From contig JACEEZ010020231.1 of the NCBI GenBank assembly GCA_016584305.1, positions 62,501 to 126,500 on the forward strand: a stretch of 64,000 nt of DNA, read 5' to 3'. The notes beneath the pieces are model-generated. The model did not search any database and was not told where the DNA came from. It was given only the letters and a program-made list of their open reading frames with translations. The position numbers and the translations under genes were made by a program. Source of the DNA: Chionoecetes opilio (lineage: Eukaryota > Arthropoda > Malacostraca > Decapoda > Majidae). Shown here piece after piece: positions 34,430 to 43,762 of this stretch. Numbering within the stretch: position 1 is the stretch's first letter; the number at the start of each line of letters is the position of its first letter.

Positions 34430-34520
34430 TTTTACTGGCAGTCAAGAAGGTTCGAAAGGGTGGTACAATTCAACTCTTGCTGCTGAGACCCTGGCACTTT
34501 CTGGATGGTGCTAGTACTGC
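34430..34520 (+). pseudogene. Copia RNase H remnant
   Basis: The translated piece NSTLAAETLALSGW near 34470-34510 matches the 'STAEAE.Y.AL' block of copia RNase H. It lies about 450 bp before the 3' LTR, in the expected position, and is again frame-broken. Confidence 0.6.
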
Positions 34521-34947
34521 GCGCGTGGATGTGCGCCAGTATTCAGCAGGAGATCTACGGATGTGGGAGGATCACCTATCAGATGTTTTAGGGACAACCG
34601 TTAGCGTAGTGCGTTAATCCTATACACCTGATGAATGGTGGACAAACAAGCGTCTGAGGATTGAGTATATTCAGGATCGGAATATGTTGGATCCAAAGGC
34701 GGAATTGAAGGAGGTAACGTGGGGTGGAGACATCCAGAAGCAACTGGCAGACTGCCTCCAAGAAGGGCGCGTCGACTATGCGGATCTCGCGGAGGCATAT
34801 TGTAGTCGGGATTAGGTGTTGACATGTCATCAGCAAACATGTAGGGAGTGTAAATATGTGTATTGGTGAACATTACAATTGTACATAGTATGTAGTACCT
34901 AAGGAGTATATGCAAGGAAAAGAAGAAAAAAAAAATATCAGCGAATG

Positions 34948-35164
34948 TGTTAAGTATAGCGAAGTGTGTTAGCCACGTTCCTATGTTTAATGCGCAGCCC
35001 GCCGCGAGCGGGAAACCTAAGTGGGGAGACCGCCATTATCATCAGAGTCTCATGGATGTCTCCACTGGTGATCAGTGACAAGTTGACCACGTGGAGTCAC
35101 AAGAGGGAAGAGGCAGTCAGTCCCCAGCGCGCGGTGAGTGCAGTAGTGTCCAGGATTATTAACA
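34948..35164 (+). repeat. 3' LTR of the copia element
   Basis: 217 bp. Relative to the 5' LTR it carries about ten single-base insertions in its first about 120 bp and none in its last about 90 bp. Confidence 0.9.
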
Positions 35165-35218
35165 CAACCGTAACCATTTATCCCAACCTTCCCATTTCAG
35201 AGATTGTTTGAAACATTA

Positions 35219-35914
35219 CAGTAAACTCTCTCAAAATCAGACCTATTTATTCCAGATATTGGATAAATTGGGCTCTTTCAGGGCTTAGGACTCCTATTTA
35301 TAGATAGAAAATTTATCCGGATTATAAGTTAGGAATCCGGACACGTGTGCAAGGCTCTGCGCGGCATGCAAACACAATACAATACATTTCCCCGCTCCAT
35401 GAGTATTCCCCTCGACCCACGTTGCACTCCCCCCACCCCCAATGTGCTCTCCCCCCCGCCGCCCCCCCCCTCGCCGCGCTCCCCCCCACCCCCGCCGCGC
35501 TCCTCCTCATCCACGCCGCGCTCCTCCTCATCCGCTCAGTGCTCCCACTCACCCCTGCCGCGCTTCCCCCCCACCCCCCGCACTTCCCCCCCACTCACGC
35601 CGCGCTTTCACCACACCCATGCCACGCTCCCCTCTATGCTCCATCCCACCCCCGCCACGCTGCCCCCCATTCCCTCCGTGCTCCCCCCCCTCCCCGCTGT
35701 ACTCCCCCTCCACCTGCCACACTCCCTACCATCCCTTTTCGTGGTCCCACCTACCCCTGCCTCGCTCCCCTCGTCCTCTCTGTACTCCCATCCACCCCTG
35801 CTGCACTCTAATATCTTTGCATAACTCCTAAATTATGACCTCAGTTAATCCAAACTTTTGGATAGTCCGGACGGGAGTCCCCACAAATTGGTTTGATTTA
35901 TAGAGGGTTTACTG
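35219..35914. mobile_element. TA-flanked MITE, I family
   Basis: The ends cagtaaactctctcaaaatc and tttatagagggtttactg are inverted repeats with TA at 35217-35218 and 35915-35916. Words around 'atccgga' recur inside both ends. The interior is a C-rich low-complexity tract. Related by end sequence to 48445-49345. Confidence 0.85.
35400..35820. repeat. C-rich degenerate minisatellite
   Basis: Loose tandem units of about 18-22 bp such as cccccccacccccgccgcgc and cctcctcatccacgccgcgc. The long Pro/His/Ser frames read from it are composition artefacts. Confidence 0.8.
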
Positions 35915-35938
35915 TACTTCCTTTTTTTTCTCTTTTTA

Positions 35939-36606
35939 CCGTATATGGCTGCGTATAAGACGACTTGGTGTATAAGACGACCCCCAAAATTTCTAGTAAA
36001 AACGTAGGTTTTGGGCTATACTCGCCGTATAAGACTACCCTCCAAGGTAGACCACTCAGCTTATACAAGGTTAGGTACAAACAGCACATATGGTTGTCTT
36101 AAAATTTTATTGACATATAAAAACATATTAAAAATTTGAATGTATTAGGAGTAGGTAATTATAGGTATAATATAATTATATAGTATAATTATAGGTACAG
36201 GAGTAGGTATTAGGAATAAAGTTCTTAAAAGAATTAATTTATTTGTTTATATAATTCTAAATCTAACTAAAATAGTTATGACCTTAAAATCCTTCAAAAT
36301 TATATTCATGTTCATCATCTGACATCAAAAGTTTATCAATGACATCTTGTGATATAGTTGTTAGACAGTCATCGTATGGATCAACTTCCGAATCAGATGG
36401 TGTGGCTTCAGCTTCGGCTTCCTCATCACCTTCATCTTCCCACAAATAGTCGTCCTCCATACCATCCAATGAATTTGATATGCCACACTTCTTGAATGAC
36501 CACAGGATTTAAGGTTCACATTTTATACTGGGCGTATAAGACGACCCCCAATTTTCGTGGCAATTTTTTAAGGTTAAAAGGTTGTCTTATACGCAGCCAT
36601 ATACGG
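35939..36606. mobile_element. TA-flanked Tigger-like element, J family, 668 bp
   Basis: The ends ccgtatatggctgcgtataa and ttatacgcagccatatacgg are near-perfect inverted repeats with TA outside (35937-35938, 36607-36608). GTATAAGACGAC words repeat inside both ends. The minus strand contains a 61-codon acidic frame. Confidence 0.9.
36284..36469 (-). pseudogene. Acidic C-terminal remnant of a Tigger/pogo-type transposase
   Basis: It encodes EDDYLWEDEGDEEAEAEATP followed by SDSEVDPYDDCLTT and ending EYNFEGF-stop. Pogo/Tigger transposases often end in an Asp/Glu-rich tail next to the right terminal repeat, and this frame ends about 320 bp from the left terminus. No DDE core remains. The assignment rests on position and composition only. 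Confidence 0.45.
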
Positions 36607-36774
36607 TACTTTTTTCAAAACAATGTACGTATATGCAGAATGCTAGTAATAATGCGAGCAGATGTTCCATGGAGCCTACTCGTATATCAAAGTTCTTTTA
36701 TATTGAAGGCATTGATACATGGGCTGAATGGGGGGGATACATTCCTTGAGAGCCAACAACACTGATTTGTGAAT

Positions 36775-36925
36775 GCCTGTGTGTTTCTTTTCAAATTTGT
36801 ATAGGCCTATGGATCGACAAATGAAAAGAAAATGTATCATGTGATGAAAAAGCTCCATAGGCATAGGCACAAAAGGAATAAGTTAACAGGTAATTACAAT
36901 AGAAATACATGCAATACTAGACTTA
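36775..36925. repeat. 150-bp repeat, inverted copy at 47190-47345
   Basis: The word ataggcctatggatcgacaa and the downstream words tcacatgatgaaaaagctcc-type and cctgttaacttattcctttt-type (as complements) are shared at high identity in opposite orientation, about 10.3 kb apart. No protein was recognised. Confidence 0.75.
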
Positions 36926-37087
36926 TATCCTTGAAGGATATAAGGAAGATTGAGAGAATACAAAGAGCAGCCACAAAAATGGCTCCAAGCCTGAGAGATT
37001 TAACATATGAGGAAAGACTTTCAAGACTAAAACTCCCAACTCTTGAGAAAAGAAGAGAAAGGGGAGATTTTATAGCAGTGTATAGAG

Positions 37088-38178
37088 CAGTGATTTTCAA
37101 CCTTTTTCATCTCTCGGCACAGTGAGCTAGGCAATAAAATGATCGAGGCACACCATCAGTATTTAAGGAAAGATTTGATTATTTAAAAGAATAGAAATGA
37201 TAAGAATGTGTTCATGGGTTAAAAAAAACTAATAATTTATTAATTTTATTTCCAAAAGTATATTGTTGATCATGGCTTTCAATAGAATTTGAAAGTTTTG
37301 TACATATTTCTTGTTATTACACTGAAACAAGATGTCATTGGAAAAGCTGCCATTCATTAAGAAATAATATGAAACTTTCAGATATAGATTGTATTCAAAT
37401 ACAAACGTAAGTAAAAACAAGAAAACCTTCGCTTACATAAAAATATCAGTAGGAAACCTGTGCTTGGTGTTGTCTCATTATGTTCCTCGTCCCAGGTCGA
37501 ATGGTTGACAGGCATACCCTCAGGTCCTCCTCCAGTGTCTGAAGCCATGATCTGGTCCTGCTTTTCATTGTGTTCATAGCAGAGAAGCCAGCTTCACACA
37601 GATACGATGTTGAGAAGGGAAGAAGTACTTCAATTGCCTTCTTTGTAATGATGGGGTATTCCTCTTGGAGGGACAACCAGAATGAAGTCATATCTGTCGA
37701 TAGGTGCTTCAGTTTCAGTCCTCTGTCATTTCTGATTTCCGTCAGCTCATCCTCTTCGGCAACAGTTAATACTGCTGACTCGCACGCACCCAACACAAAC
37801 GGGTCTCTCACCCAGTCCAAGGAAGATACATCAAGTGATGGGAAATACTTTTCAATGTTTTTACTCAATATGACAAACTTTGTAGAATTAAACTGACAAG
37901 ATTTTTTGTTAGAAATTGACGGTTCTACACTACAGAATCCAGGAGAGAATGCCATTTATCCTTTAATGCACAACACATTTATTTATTGCATTATTGAAAA
38001 ATAAGAGTTTGATACATAATGTTAAAACGTATCTAATACAATTTAAAAAAATTACTGGGAACCCTGTCCCATGACCCTTGTTTGAGGGAGGATCAACCCT
38101 ACTCAAAACTCCCGCGGCACACCCTCGGATGCTTCGCGGCACACTAATGTGCCGCGTCACACAGGTTGAAAATCACTG
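37088..38178 (-). mobile_element. Non-autonomous hAT element with 8-bp TSD
   Basis: The termini cagtgattttcaaccttttt and acaggttgaaaatcactg are inverted repeats typical of Charlie-type hAT elements. Exact GTATAGAG duplications lie at 37080-37087 and 38179-38186. The 1091-bp copy retains only the 3' part of the transposase gene. Confidence 0.93.
37446..37955 (-). pseudogene. hAT transposase C-terminal dimerisation region
   Basis: An open frame of 169 codons encodes SFWLSLQEEYPIITKKAIEV, LLPFSTSYLCEAGFSAM and RTRSWLQTLEEDLRVCLS. This is the hAT C-terminal block seen in ZBED5/FAM200-like domesticated proteins and Charlie transposases, and it includes the conserved W and the E of the catalytic triad region (YLCEAGFS). 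The two catalytic Asp residues and the BED finger are missing. The first residues before about 30 look like extra sequence before the conserved region. Confidence 0.85.
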
Positions 38179-38483
38179 GTATAGAGCATCAATGGGTCTT
38201 GAAAAATTGAAAGAGAAGATCTGTTTGTGTGGGACGATAGAAGTGCAAGAGGTCATGAACAGAATTGAAAAGGACAACATGCAAGAGGGACAAAAAAAAA
38301 CAGCTTCCCATATAGAAGCATAGAAGCCTGGAACAACCTTGATGCAAAAGTGATTAATGCAAGAAATATTCAGGACTTCAAAGGCAAGCTGGATAATAGT
38401 AGATTTGGAGACGGGACAGTACGAGCATAACTCTTTTCCTGTATGTTACAACTAGGTAAATACACACACCTGAGAAGCATATA

Positions 38484-39060
38484 AACAAGATCACGGGAGA
38501 TACATATCAGTTGCTGAGGAATATAGAATGGCATTCAAATATCTGGATGAAGAGATGATTAAGAAATTGATAACATCTTTGATTCGACCAAGGTTGGAAT
38601 ATGCGGCAGTGATTTGGTCACCACATAAAAAGAAGGATATAAGGAAGATTGAGAGAATACAAAGAGCAGCCACAAAAATGGCTCCAAGCCTGAGAGATTT
38701 ACCATATGAGGAAAGACTTTCAAAACTAAAACTCCCAACTCTTGAGAAAAGAAGAGAAAGGGGAAATTTTATAGCAGTGTATAGAGCATCAATGGGTCTG
38801 GAAAAAATTGAAAGAGAAGATCTGTTTGTGTGGGACGATAGAAGTACAAGAGGTCATGAGAAGAAATTGAAAAGGACAACATGCAAGAGGGACATAAAAA
38901 ATGCAGCTTCCCTTATAGAAGCATAGAAGCCTGGAACAACCTTGATGCAAAAGTGATTAATGCAAGAAGTATTCAGGACTTCAAAGGCAAGCTGGATAAT
39001 TATAGTAGATTTGGAGACGGGACAGAACGAGCATAGCTCTTTTCCTGTATGTTACAACTA
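38484..39060 (+). pseudogene. CR1/L2-like LINE 3' copy 2
   Basis: A 132-codon frame (38528-38926) encodes LIRPRLEYAAVIWSPHKKKD, the thumb-region motif, and continues through the same tail as copy 1. It has the 3' end gttacaactaggtaaataca and (CA)n at 39066-39080. It directly abuts copy 3. Confidence 0.85.
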
Positions 39061-39501
39061 GGTAAATACACACACACACGAGAAAAGAAGAGCAAGGGGA
39101 GATTTTATAGCAGTGTTACAGGAGGTCCCAAAGATATGAGCAGTTAGGTTCCACCTGGCATACTCGTAAAGCGAAATCTCGTATAACTGAAACACATAAC
39201 TAATGGTAAAATATAGGTTTGGTTCCAGGACCTCATCAATGGACCCGTTTACTCACACCTAAAAACACGGAGTATTTTAGAAGCTTTGGATGCAATATAG
39301 GCTACATATCACTGTACTCATATTCTTTTTGCTGAGAAATGCACCATAAATTAAATATATGGCTTTTTTGGGGCCAAAATATCACAACACAGCGGAACGC
39401 GCTCTGATTGGTTGTGACGTAGTAGGCGCAGACTCGGATCTCGCCTGATCAGCTGATCAGCTTGTTTTGGCTCAGCAGACCGCAGTACCTATCCATTCAA
39501 C

Positions 39502-39693
39502 ATGTCCCAGACAAAAAGAACATATTATGCTTGTTTTGTGCCAATGTGCAAAAACACCACAATTAAAACTCCAGAGAATGTGTTCATAACTATGCCTGAA
39601 AACAAGAAAAAGAGGAGACAGTGGTGGATGTCTGCAAGGCGTGATTTCTCGATGAAGGAATATTCATACTATTGCTGTGAAGACCATTTTGAT
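39502..39693 (+). CDS. THAP-type zinc-finger exon of a transposon
   Basis: The 64 codons encode YYACFVPMCKNTTIKTPENV, ITMPENKKKRRQWWMSARRD and YYCCEDHF. This is the C-x4-C...W...C-x2-H layout of THAP DNA-binding domains, with the FP-like ITMP and the conserved Trp. A GT at 39694 could be the donor. THAP domains head P-element and related transposases and host proteins. Here the short inverted terminal repeats around it argue for a transposon origin. No downstream catalytic exon was found. Confidence 0.7.
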
Positions 39694-40072
39694 GTATTAT
39701 TTTTTATTAATGTATGTACTTGTGCATGGATAAGTACTTGCAAATGATATGTAACTGTGGGCTTTAGCTGAGCTGTGATAAGTTGCGGGAGTGGTATGCA
39801 CTATGCCAGGCTTTTGAGGTAGGGATGAGACAGGCTGGAGTTTTTCATGTTATGTATACAACACGCAGTGAGTTAGGTAAAATTCTAGAGTCCTTTCCTG
39901 CCCTTATTAGAGTGTTTTTTCCTCCAGACCTTCACAGATCCCTTCAGATACCTCTAAACTGTAATTATAAAGTGGGGGGGAGATGCCCCCTTCACCCCCC
40001 TCCCCTCCTTAATGACCCCCCTGTACCCCTCAAAAATATAAAATGTTTAATATTACTAATCTAACCTCACTA

Positions 40073-40092
40073 TAACCTAACCTAACCTAATC
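40073..40092. repeat. Short CCTAA repeat
   Basis: ataacctaacctaacctaat; see also 10581-10598, 17776-17815 and the complement at 22467-22480. Confidence 0.7.
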
Positions 40093-40914
40093 TCACTAAT
40101 AACGTCATAGCGAGACCCCCCCCCCCAAAAAAAAATTACTAACCTAACCTACCCTTGTAAAATTATGGTTATATTTTACTAACCTAACTAACCTTACTAA
40201 CTTGCATTACCCCTCCTACCGCAAGATGACCAGTAATCCTCCTTCAAGTGATGTAGTAGGTATTCACTGTGTGAATATGTAAGTTGTAGTTTATAAGGAA
40301 AAAGTGGATAGACAGAGATAAGTGGCCCGTGACACCAGACAAGTGATGACTTCTGGGATCGGCATTCCTTATAGGGAGCTTAAATGAACCTGCAATGACA
40401 TGTATAGCTAGACAGATAGACGAAGTCATAGAGGAACGGGTAGAAATGTATGGTTAGTAAAGGTTGTAGTGGTGAGTAGAGTGACGAAGGGTGTATGTTT
40501 TGCTTATGTGGGGAAAGAAAGCCATACATTTCTACCTGTTCCTCTATGAATTTGTCTATCTGTCTAGCTTTACATGTCTTTGCAGGTTCATTTAAGCTCC
40601 CTATAATAGGGTACGCCGTATAACAAAAAAAAAATTCTCAACTTTGGCATGCCAATTTCGTATGTAAAATGGAATTCTAAGACGATTTTATCTCAATCCA
40701 TTTTTGCATTTGAGCAATTCTTACTATGCAAAATTGCACTTTTATATTGCACCCTTATCGAATAATGCTTAAATGAGTACGCAGTGTCCGGTTGGTCCTG
40801 TATATTGCATCATGCACCAATATGAGTTCCAAATGACCAGCGTGCGTGGTAAGCTCTTTCTGATCAGTTGGTTCATCAGGCACTACATCACAGTGTCACA
40901 GCCTCTACGTTGGC

Positions 40915-42279
40915 CTAGAACGTGTCCATCATGTCCTTCTTAGACCTGAAGCAGGGCATGGTCTCCCGGTGGTGGGCCCGAGCCCGGATGAACCCGTCTC
41001 TGGCCTGCTGCCCCACCACTGCTGCCGCAGTCTCTGTCACCTGCTTCACGACTCTTTCGGTGCTCTGAGTGTGGATAGAGAACTCCGGAACCTCGTACGG
41101 CTTGTCCAGGATCTCCTGGATCTGATCCCCGGACAATGAACAGGTGAATGCCGGCTCGTGCACCAGGTCAGGCTGCCAGCTGATCAGTGTCTGCAAGCTG
41201 GTGGCTGACAAGTTCAGCTTGGGTGTGATGCGAGGTCTTACACTGGTGTCCCCATACTCCTCGCCAGCCCTCAGCTTCAAAATCTGGGTCACGGCGAACC
41301 TGCGGTCGTCCTCACTCTGACTCACCATCAGCGAGAGGAGGACACATTCTGAGTGTGCGAACCATGCTCCTGTCCGCACGTAGAAGGTCACAGCTGTTTG
41401 GACCTTCTTGGGCTGCGACCTCATCCCTCTGAGCTGCGTGAGGATGTGCTTGGGGCCGTCCTCTAGTCTGTGGTGAACTTTGATGTCGTAGTAAAGTTTG
41501 AAGTACACCTGCAGGCAGTACTTGACTAGGATTTCCAGGGTGTTCAGTTCTTTGCCAGTCAGTCCATGCTTTCTGGTCCACATGTACACGAGCGACTGGG
41601 CTGTGGTGAGCCATCTGGAGTGGGACACCTTGCCACACTTGATCTCCTGCAGCTCGGACGGGAGAATGCCCCGCTTCACAGCCTGGACCAGCTGGTAGGA
41701 GACCTGCTGGTCAGTGGACATGTTGACCAGGATATACTCCGGTATCTCCATGAGATCTTCACCGTCTGGCACTCCTCTGAACTCTGCGTTGTACTGCATC
41801 TCATTCACGCTGGACAGCAGACTGCACACTGGACCCGTGAAGTAATGGATGTCAGATGAGGTAGGCCCGTCGATGCTGGTGATAAGGTGGCGCAGGGGCA
41901 ACTCGTTTGTGTGCAACACGCATATACTCCAGAAGAGCTTGCGTCCCAGCATCTTCTCCAAATGGGCGTGAGTACCATTCTTCCACCCCGTGTTGGCCCT
42001 AGTTGAGTCACCTTGCAGTACGATTAGTGAGTTGGTGGAGTCGTATATCACCAGCAGATCATAGAGAGACTGAGCCACCTTGAACGCAGGCTTCTCAGGT
42101 GGCACCGGGTCCTCTGGTACAAAGTGCCAAAGGTACCTTCCAGATGGCTCCTCTGTCACTGACACATGCTCCTCCCTGATCAACCTTGGGTGCAGTTTCC
42201 CATAGCTGTCGGGCACCATCGCCCTAGTCTTGTCCTTCCTCCCATCGTAACCCAATACAATTATTTTGGTACCCTGGTT
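40915..42279 (-). CDS. Uncharacterised transposase-like protein, hAT-like lineage, N-terminally truncated
   Basis: An open frame of at least 446 codons ends at 40915. It is open upstream (no ATG at 42255, where the codon is TTG) and runs into the internal terminal repeat at 42279, so the natural N-terminus is missing. Motifs in order are IVLGYDGRKDKT (first Asp), EEHVSVTEEPSGRYLWH, LQGDSTRANTG (second Asp), CVLHTNELPLRHLI (C-x-x-H), SRWLTTAQSL (the R-W motif of hAT transposases), VYFKLYYDIK and WFAHSECVLL. Close relatives are frequent as unnamed proteins in arthropods. Motif order matches hAT RNase H-fold transposases and the 8-bp duplication agrees. A clear C-terminal catalytic Glu block was not found, so it may be truncated at both ends. 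Confidence 0.7.
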   Translation of the reverse strand, partial: NQGTKIIVLGYDGRKDKTRAMVPDSYGKLHPRLIREEHVSVTEEPSGRYLWHFVPEDPVPPEKPAFKVAQSLYDLLVIYDSTNSLIVLQGDSTRANTGWKNGTHAHLEKMLGRKLFWSICVLHTNELPLRHLITSIDGPTSSDIHYFTGPVCSLLSSVNEMQYNAEFRGVPDGEDLMEIPEYILVNMSTDQQVSYQLVQAVKRGILPSELQEIKCGKVSHSRWLTTAQSLVYMWTRKHGLTGKELNTLEILVKYCLQVYFKLYYDIKVHHRLEDGPKHILTQLRGMRSQPKKVQTAVTFYVRTGAWFAHSECVLLSLMVSQSEDDRRFAVTQILKLRAGEEYGDTSVRPRITPKLNLSATSLQTLISWQPDLVHEPAFTCSLSGDQIQEILDKPYEVPEFSIHTQSTERVVKQVTETAAAVVGQQARDGFIRARAHHRETMPCFRSKKDMMDTF

Positions 42280-42589
42280 AGGGTACGCCGTATAACAAAA
42301 ATTCTTTTTCTCAACTTTGGCATGCAGATTTCTTATGTAAAATGGAATTCTAAGACGATTTTATCTGTTTCAATTTTTGCATTTGAGCAATTCTTACTAT
42401 GCAAAATCGCACTTTAAGCTATGTTTTGCATATAAATATAAAAGTCCATTTTTGCATAGCAAGAAGTGCTCAAACCAAAAAGTTGAAGTGGACAAATCAC
42501 CCTTAAAATTCAATTTTACATAAGAAAACATCCTGCCAAATTCGAAATAATCTATATTTCACTTTTCATTGGACCTACGGCGTACCCTA
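42279..42589. mobile_element. Internal 311-bp MITE-like unit with both TAGGGTACGCCGTA ends
   Basis: It starts tagggtacgccgtataacaa and ends cctacggcgtaccctа-type (tacggcgtaccct then a). No private target duplication is seen (accctggt against ccctataa), so it did not insert independently. It shares the right end with the larger element. Confidence 0.7.
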
Positions 42590-43010
42590 CCCTATAAGGA
42601 ATGCCGATCCCAGAAGTCATCACTTGTCTGGTGTTACGGGCCACTTATCTCTGTCTATCCACTTTTTCCTTATAAACTACAACTTACATATTCACAAACA
42701 CAGTGAATACCTACTACATCACTTGAAGGAGGATTACTGGTCATCTTGCGGTAGTAGGGGTAATGCAAGTTAGTGTATTAGTAGGTAGTACATATAGTAG
42801 CGGCCGCTTCACAGCTGTTTTGCTCTGTTGTCTGCGCTGTTGACGTCACAACATGGCGCCAGTCGTTTTAGAGCGTATACATTTTCCTGTACTTAAATTG
42901 GCTGTATCATCAAAAATACTGTTCACATAGAAAAATCAACATCACTGCCCAACTATATGAGGCTTGAAGATTTCAAATCAATCGTTACCTCAAGTAGAGT
43001 AAACGGGTCC

Positions 43011-43045
<35 letters not shown>

Positions 43046-43762
43046 TGTTTTTCAAGCTAAAATAAACTATAGCAAACACAACAAACACACATCGTCTATA
43101 TTACCCACAGTGTACTACCTATTCTGTAGAAAAAGCATTCTGAAAGAGAAAATAGCACACAAAATAACATACCTGCACATTAATTAAACATAAAACATGC
43201 ATAACACTCACAAGTGGTAATGTTGTGTGGGGTGACAGGAAGCTGGCATGTAGCCAGCTGAGAGTCCCTGTTTTCTCTCTCCGAGGCTCGAGAGAAAACA
43301 GGGGTGACTGCGTTTGCAGGGATGACTGGGTTAGAGTTCTTCCTCCTCCCCTTGATCACTTGGGGAAGAGGAAAGATCCTCGGTGCTGCCGCGTGATACA
43401 ATAGACTCGAGAGGGTAGGGTAGGTAAGGGACAAGGGAGGGGTGCGCAGACCTCTTCCACTGCCCACAAACTCGTCTCTGCGCATCTGAATCATTGTACA
43501 TCGTCCAGGGAATGAATTTTTGTAGGCCACATTGTCGTACCGAGCCACCAGAATTATCATATTTTCAGATTGTTTATCGTACAACCTTAGGTAAAATCAT
43601 ATCGTCTATAATGACTTTATAATTTTAGTAAATGTAATTTACTTTAGTAAATAACTTGTTAATTTTACTCACCCCAGTTTGTATGTCGTAGCATTGGATT
43701 TTCGATCTCGTATATTGAAAATAGACCCTAATTTACACATCTCGTATCATCGGATTCTCGTA

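Larger units (their letters stand above)
29912..35164 (+). mobile_element. Ty1/copia LTR retrotransposon, complete with TSD, frame-broken
   Basis: Two LTRs (29912-30118, 34948-35164) both start TGTTAA and end ATTAACA. They are flanked by exact 5-bp duplications CAACC (29907-29911, 35165-35169). The primer site tggtagcagagc at 30120 matches the initiator-Met tRNA half-site used by copia elements. A purine tract (aaggaaaagaagaaaaaaaa, about 34913) precedes the 3' LTR. Gag is intact, but reverse transcriptase and RNase H pieces appear in changing frames. The short LTRs and protein pieces resemble the GalEa-type copia elements known from crustaceans; that placement is inference. Confidence 0.92.
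36930..38460 (+). pseudogene. CR1/L2-like LINE 3' copy 1, split by a hAT element
   Basis: The strand encodes IRKIERIQRAATKMAPSLRD, LPTLEKRRERGDFIAVYRA, then after the insertion the tail that ends with ttttcctgtatgttacaact, aggtaaatacacac. The hAT element at 37088-38178 splits it exactly at GTATAGAG. Small frameshifts follow the insertion. Confidence 0.8.
40607..42589 (-). mobile_element. Second hAT-like DNA transposon with 8-bp target-site duplication
   Basis: It is flanked by exact CCCTATAA duplications at 40599-40606 and 42590-42597. Removing one copy and the 1983-bp element restores the foldback hairpin perfectly. The terminal inverted repeat is TAGGGTACGCCGTA (14 bp). The left terminus (about 150 bp, 40607-40770) is repeated in direct orientation at 42279-42420, so the right-most 311 bp look like a MITE with both ends. 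It carries one long minus-strand frame. Confidence 0.9.
40197..42774. repeat. Foldback element split by the second hAT-like element
   Basis: The segment 40197-40375 is the reverse complement of 42596-42774, and 40376-40466 of 40521-40606. Without the insert the whole element (about 590 bp) is one hairpin with a loop at about 40467-40520. Arms read cttgcattacccctcctacc ... ggtagtaggggtaatgcaag, with only a few mismatches. Confidence 0.88.
39241..43009 (+). mobile_element. THAP-domain DNA transposon, non-autonomous
   Basis: The ends ggacccgtttactc and gagtaaacgggtcc are 14-bp inverted repeats that split the B-family copy at 'catcaat|taaaa'. At most a 2-bp AT duplication is visible. Near the left end a THAP-like exon starts at 39502. 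The rest of a transposase is not seen, and much of the interval is the foldback and the second hAT-like element. Confidence 0.7.

Noticed and set aside
35345..35831. Three overlapping Pro/His/Ser-rich open frames of 129-159 codons
   Set aside because: They arise in all three frames from a C-rich minisatellite inside a MITE; there is no domain and no start context.
36284..36469. Acidic 61-codon frame as a host gene exon
   Set aside because: It lies wholly between near-perfect TA-flanked inverted repeats, so it is better explained as a transposon remnant.
42279..42589. Independent MITE insertion inside the hAT-like element
   Set aside because: No private target duplication; its right end coincides with the right end of the larger element, whose TSD is shared with the left terminus at 40607.
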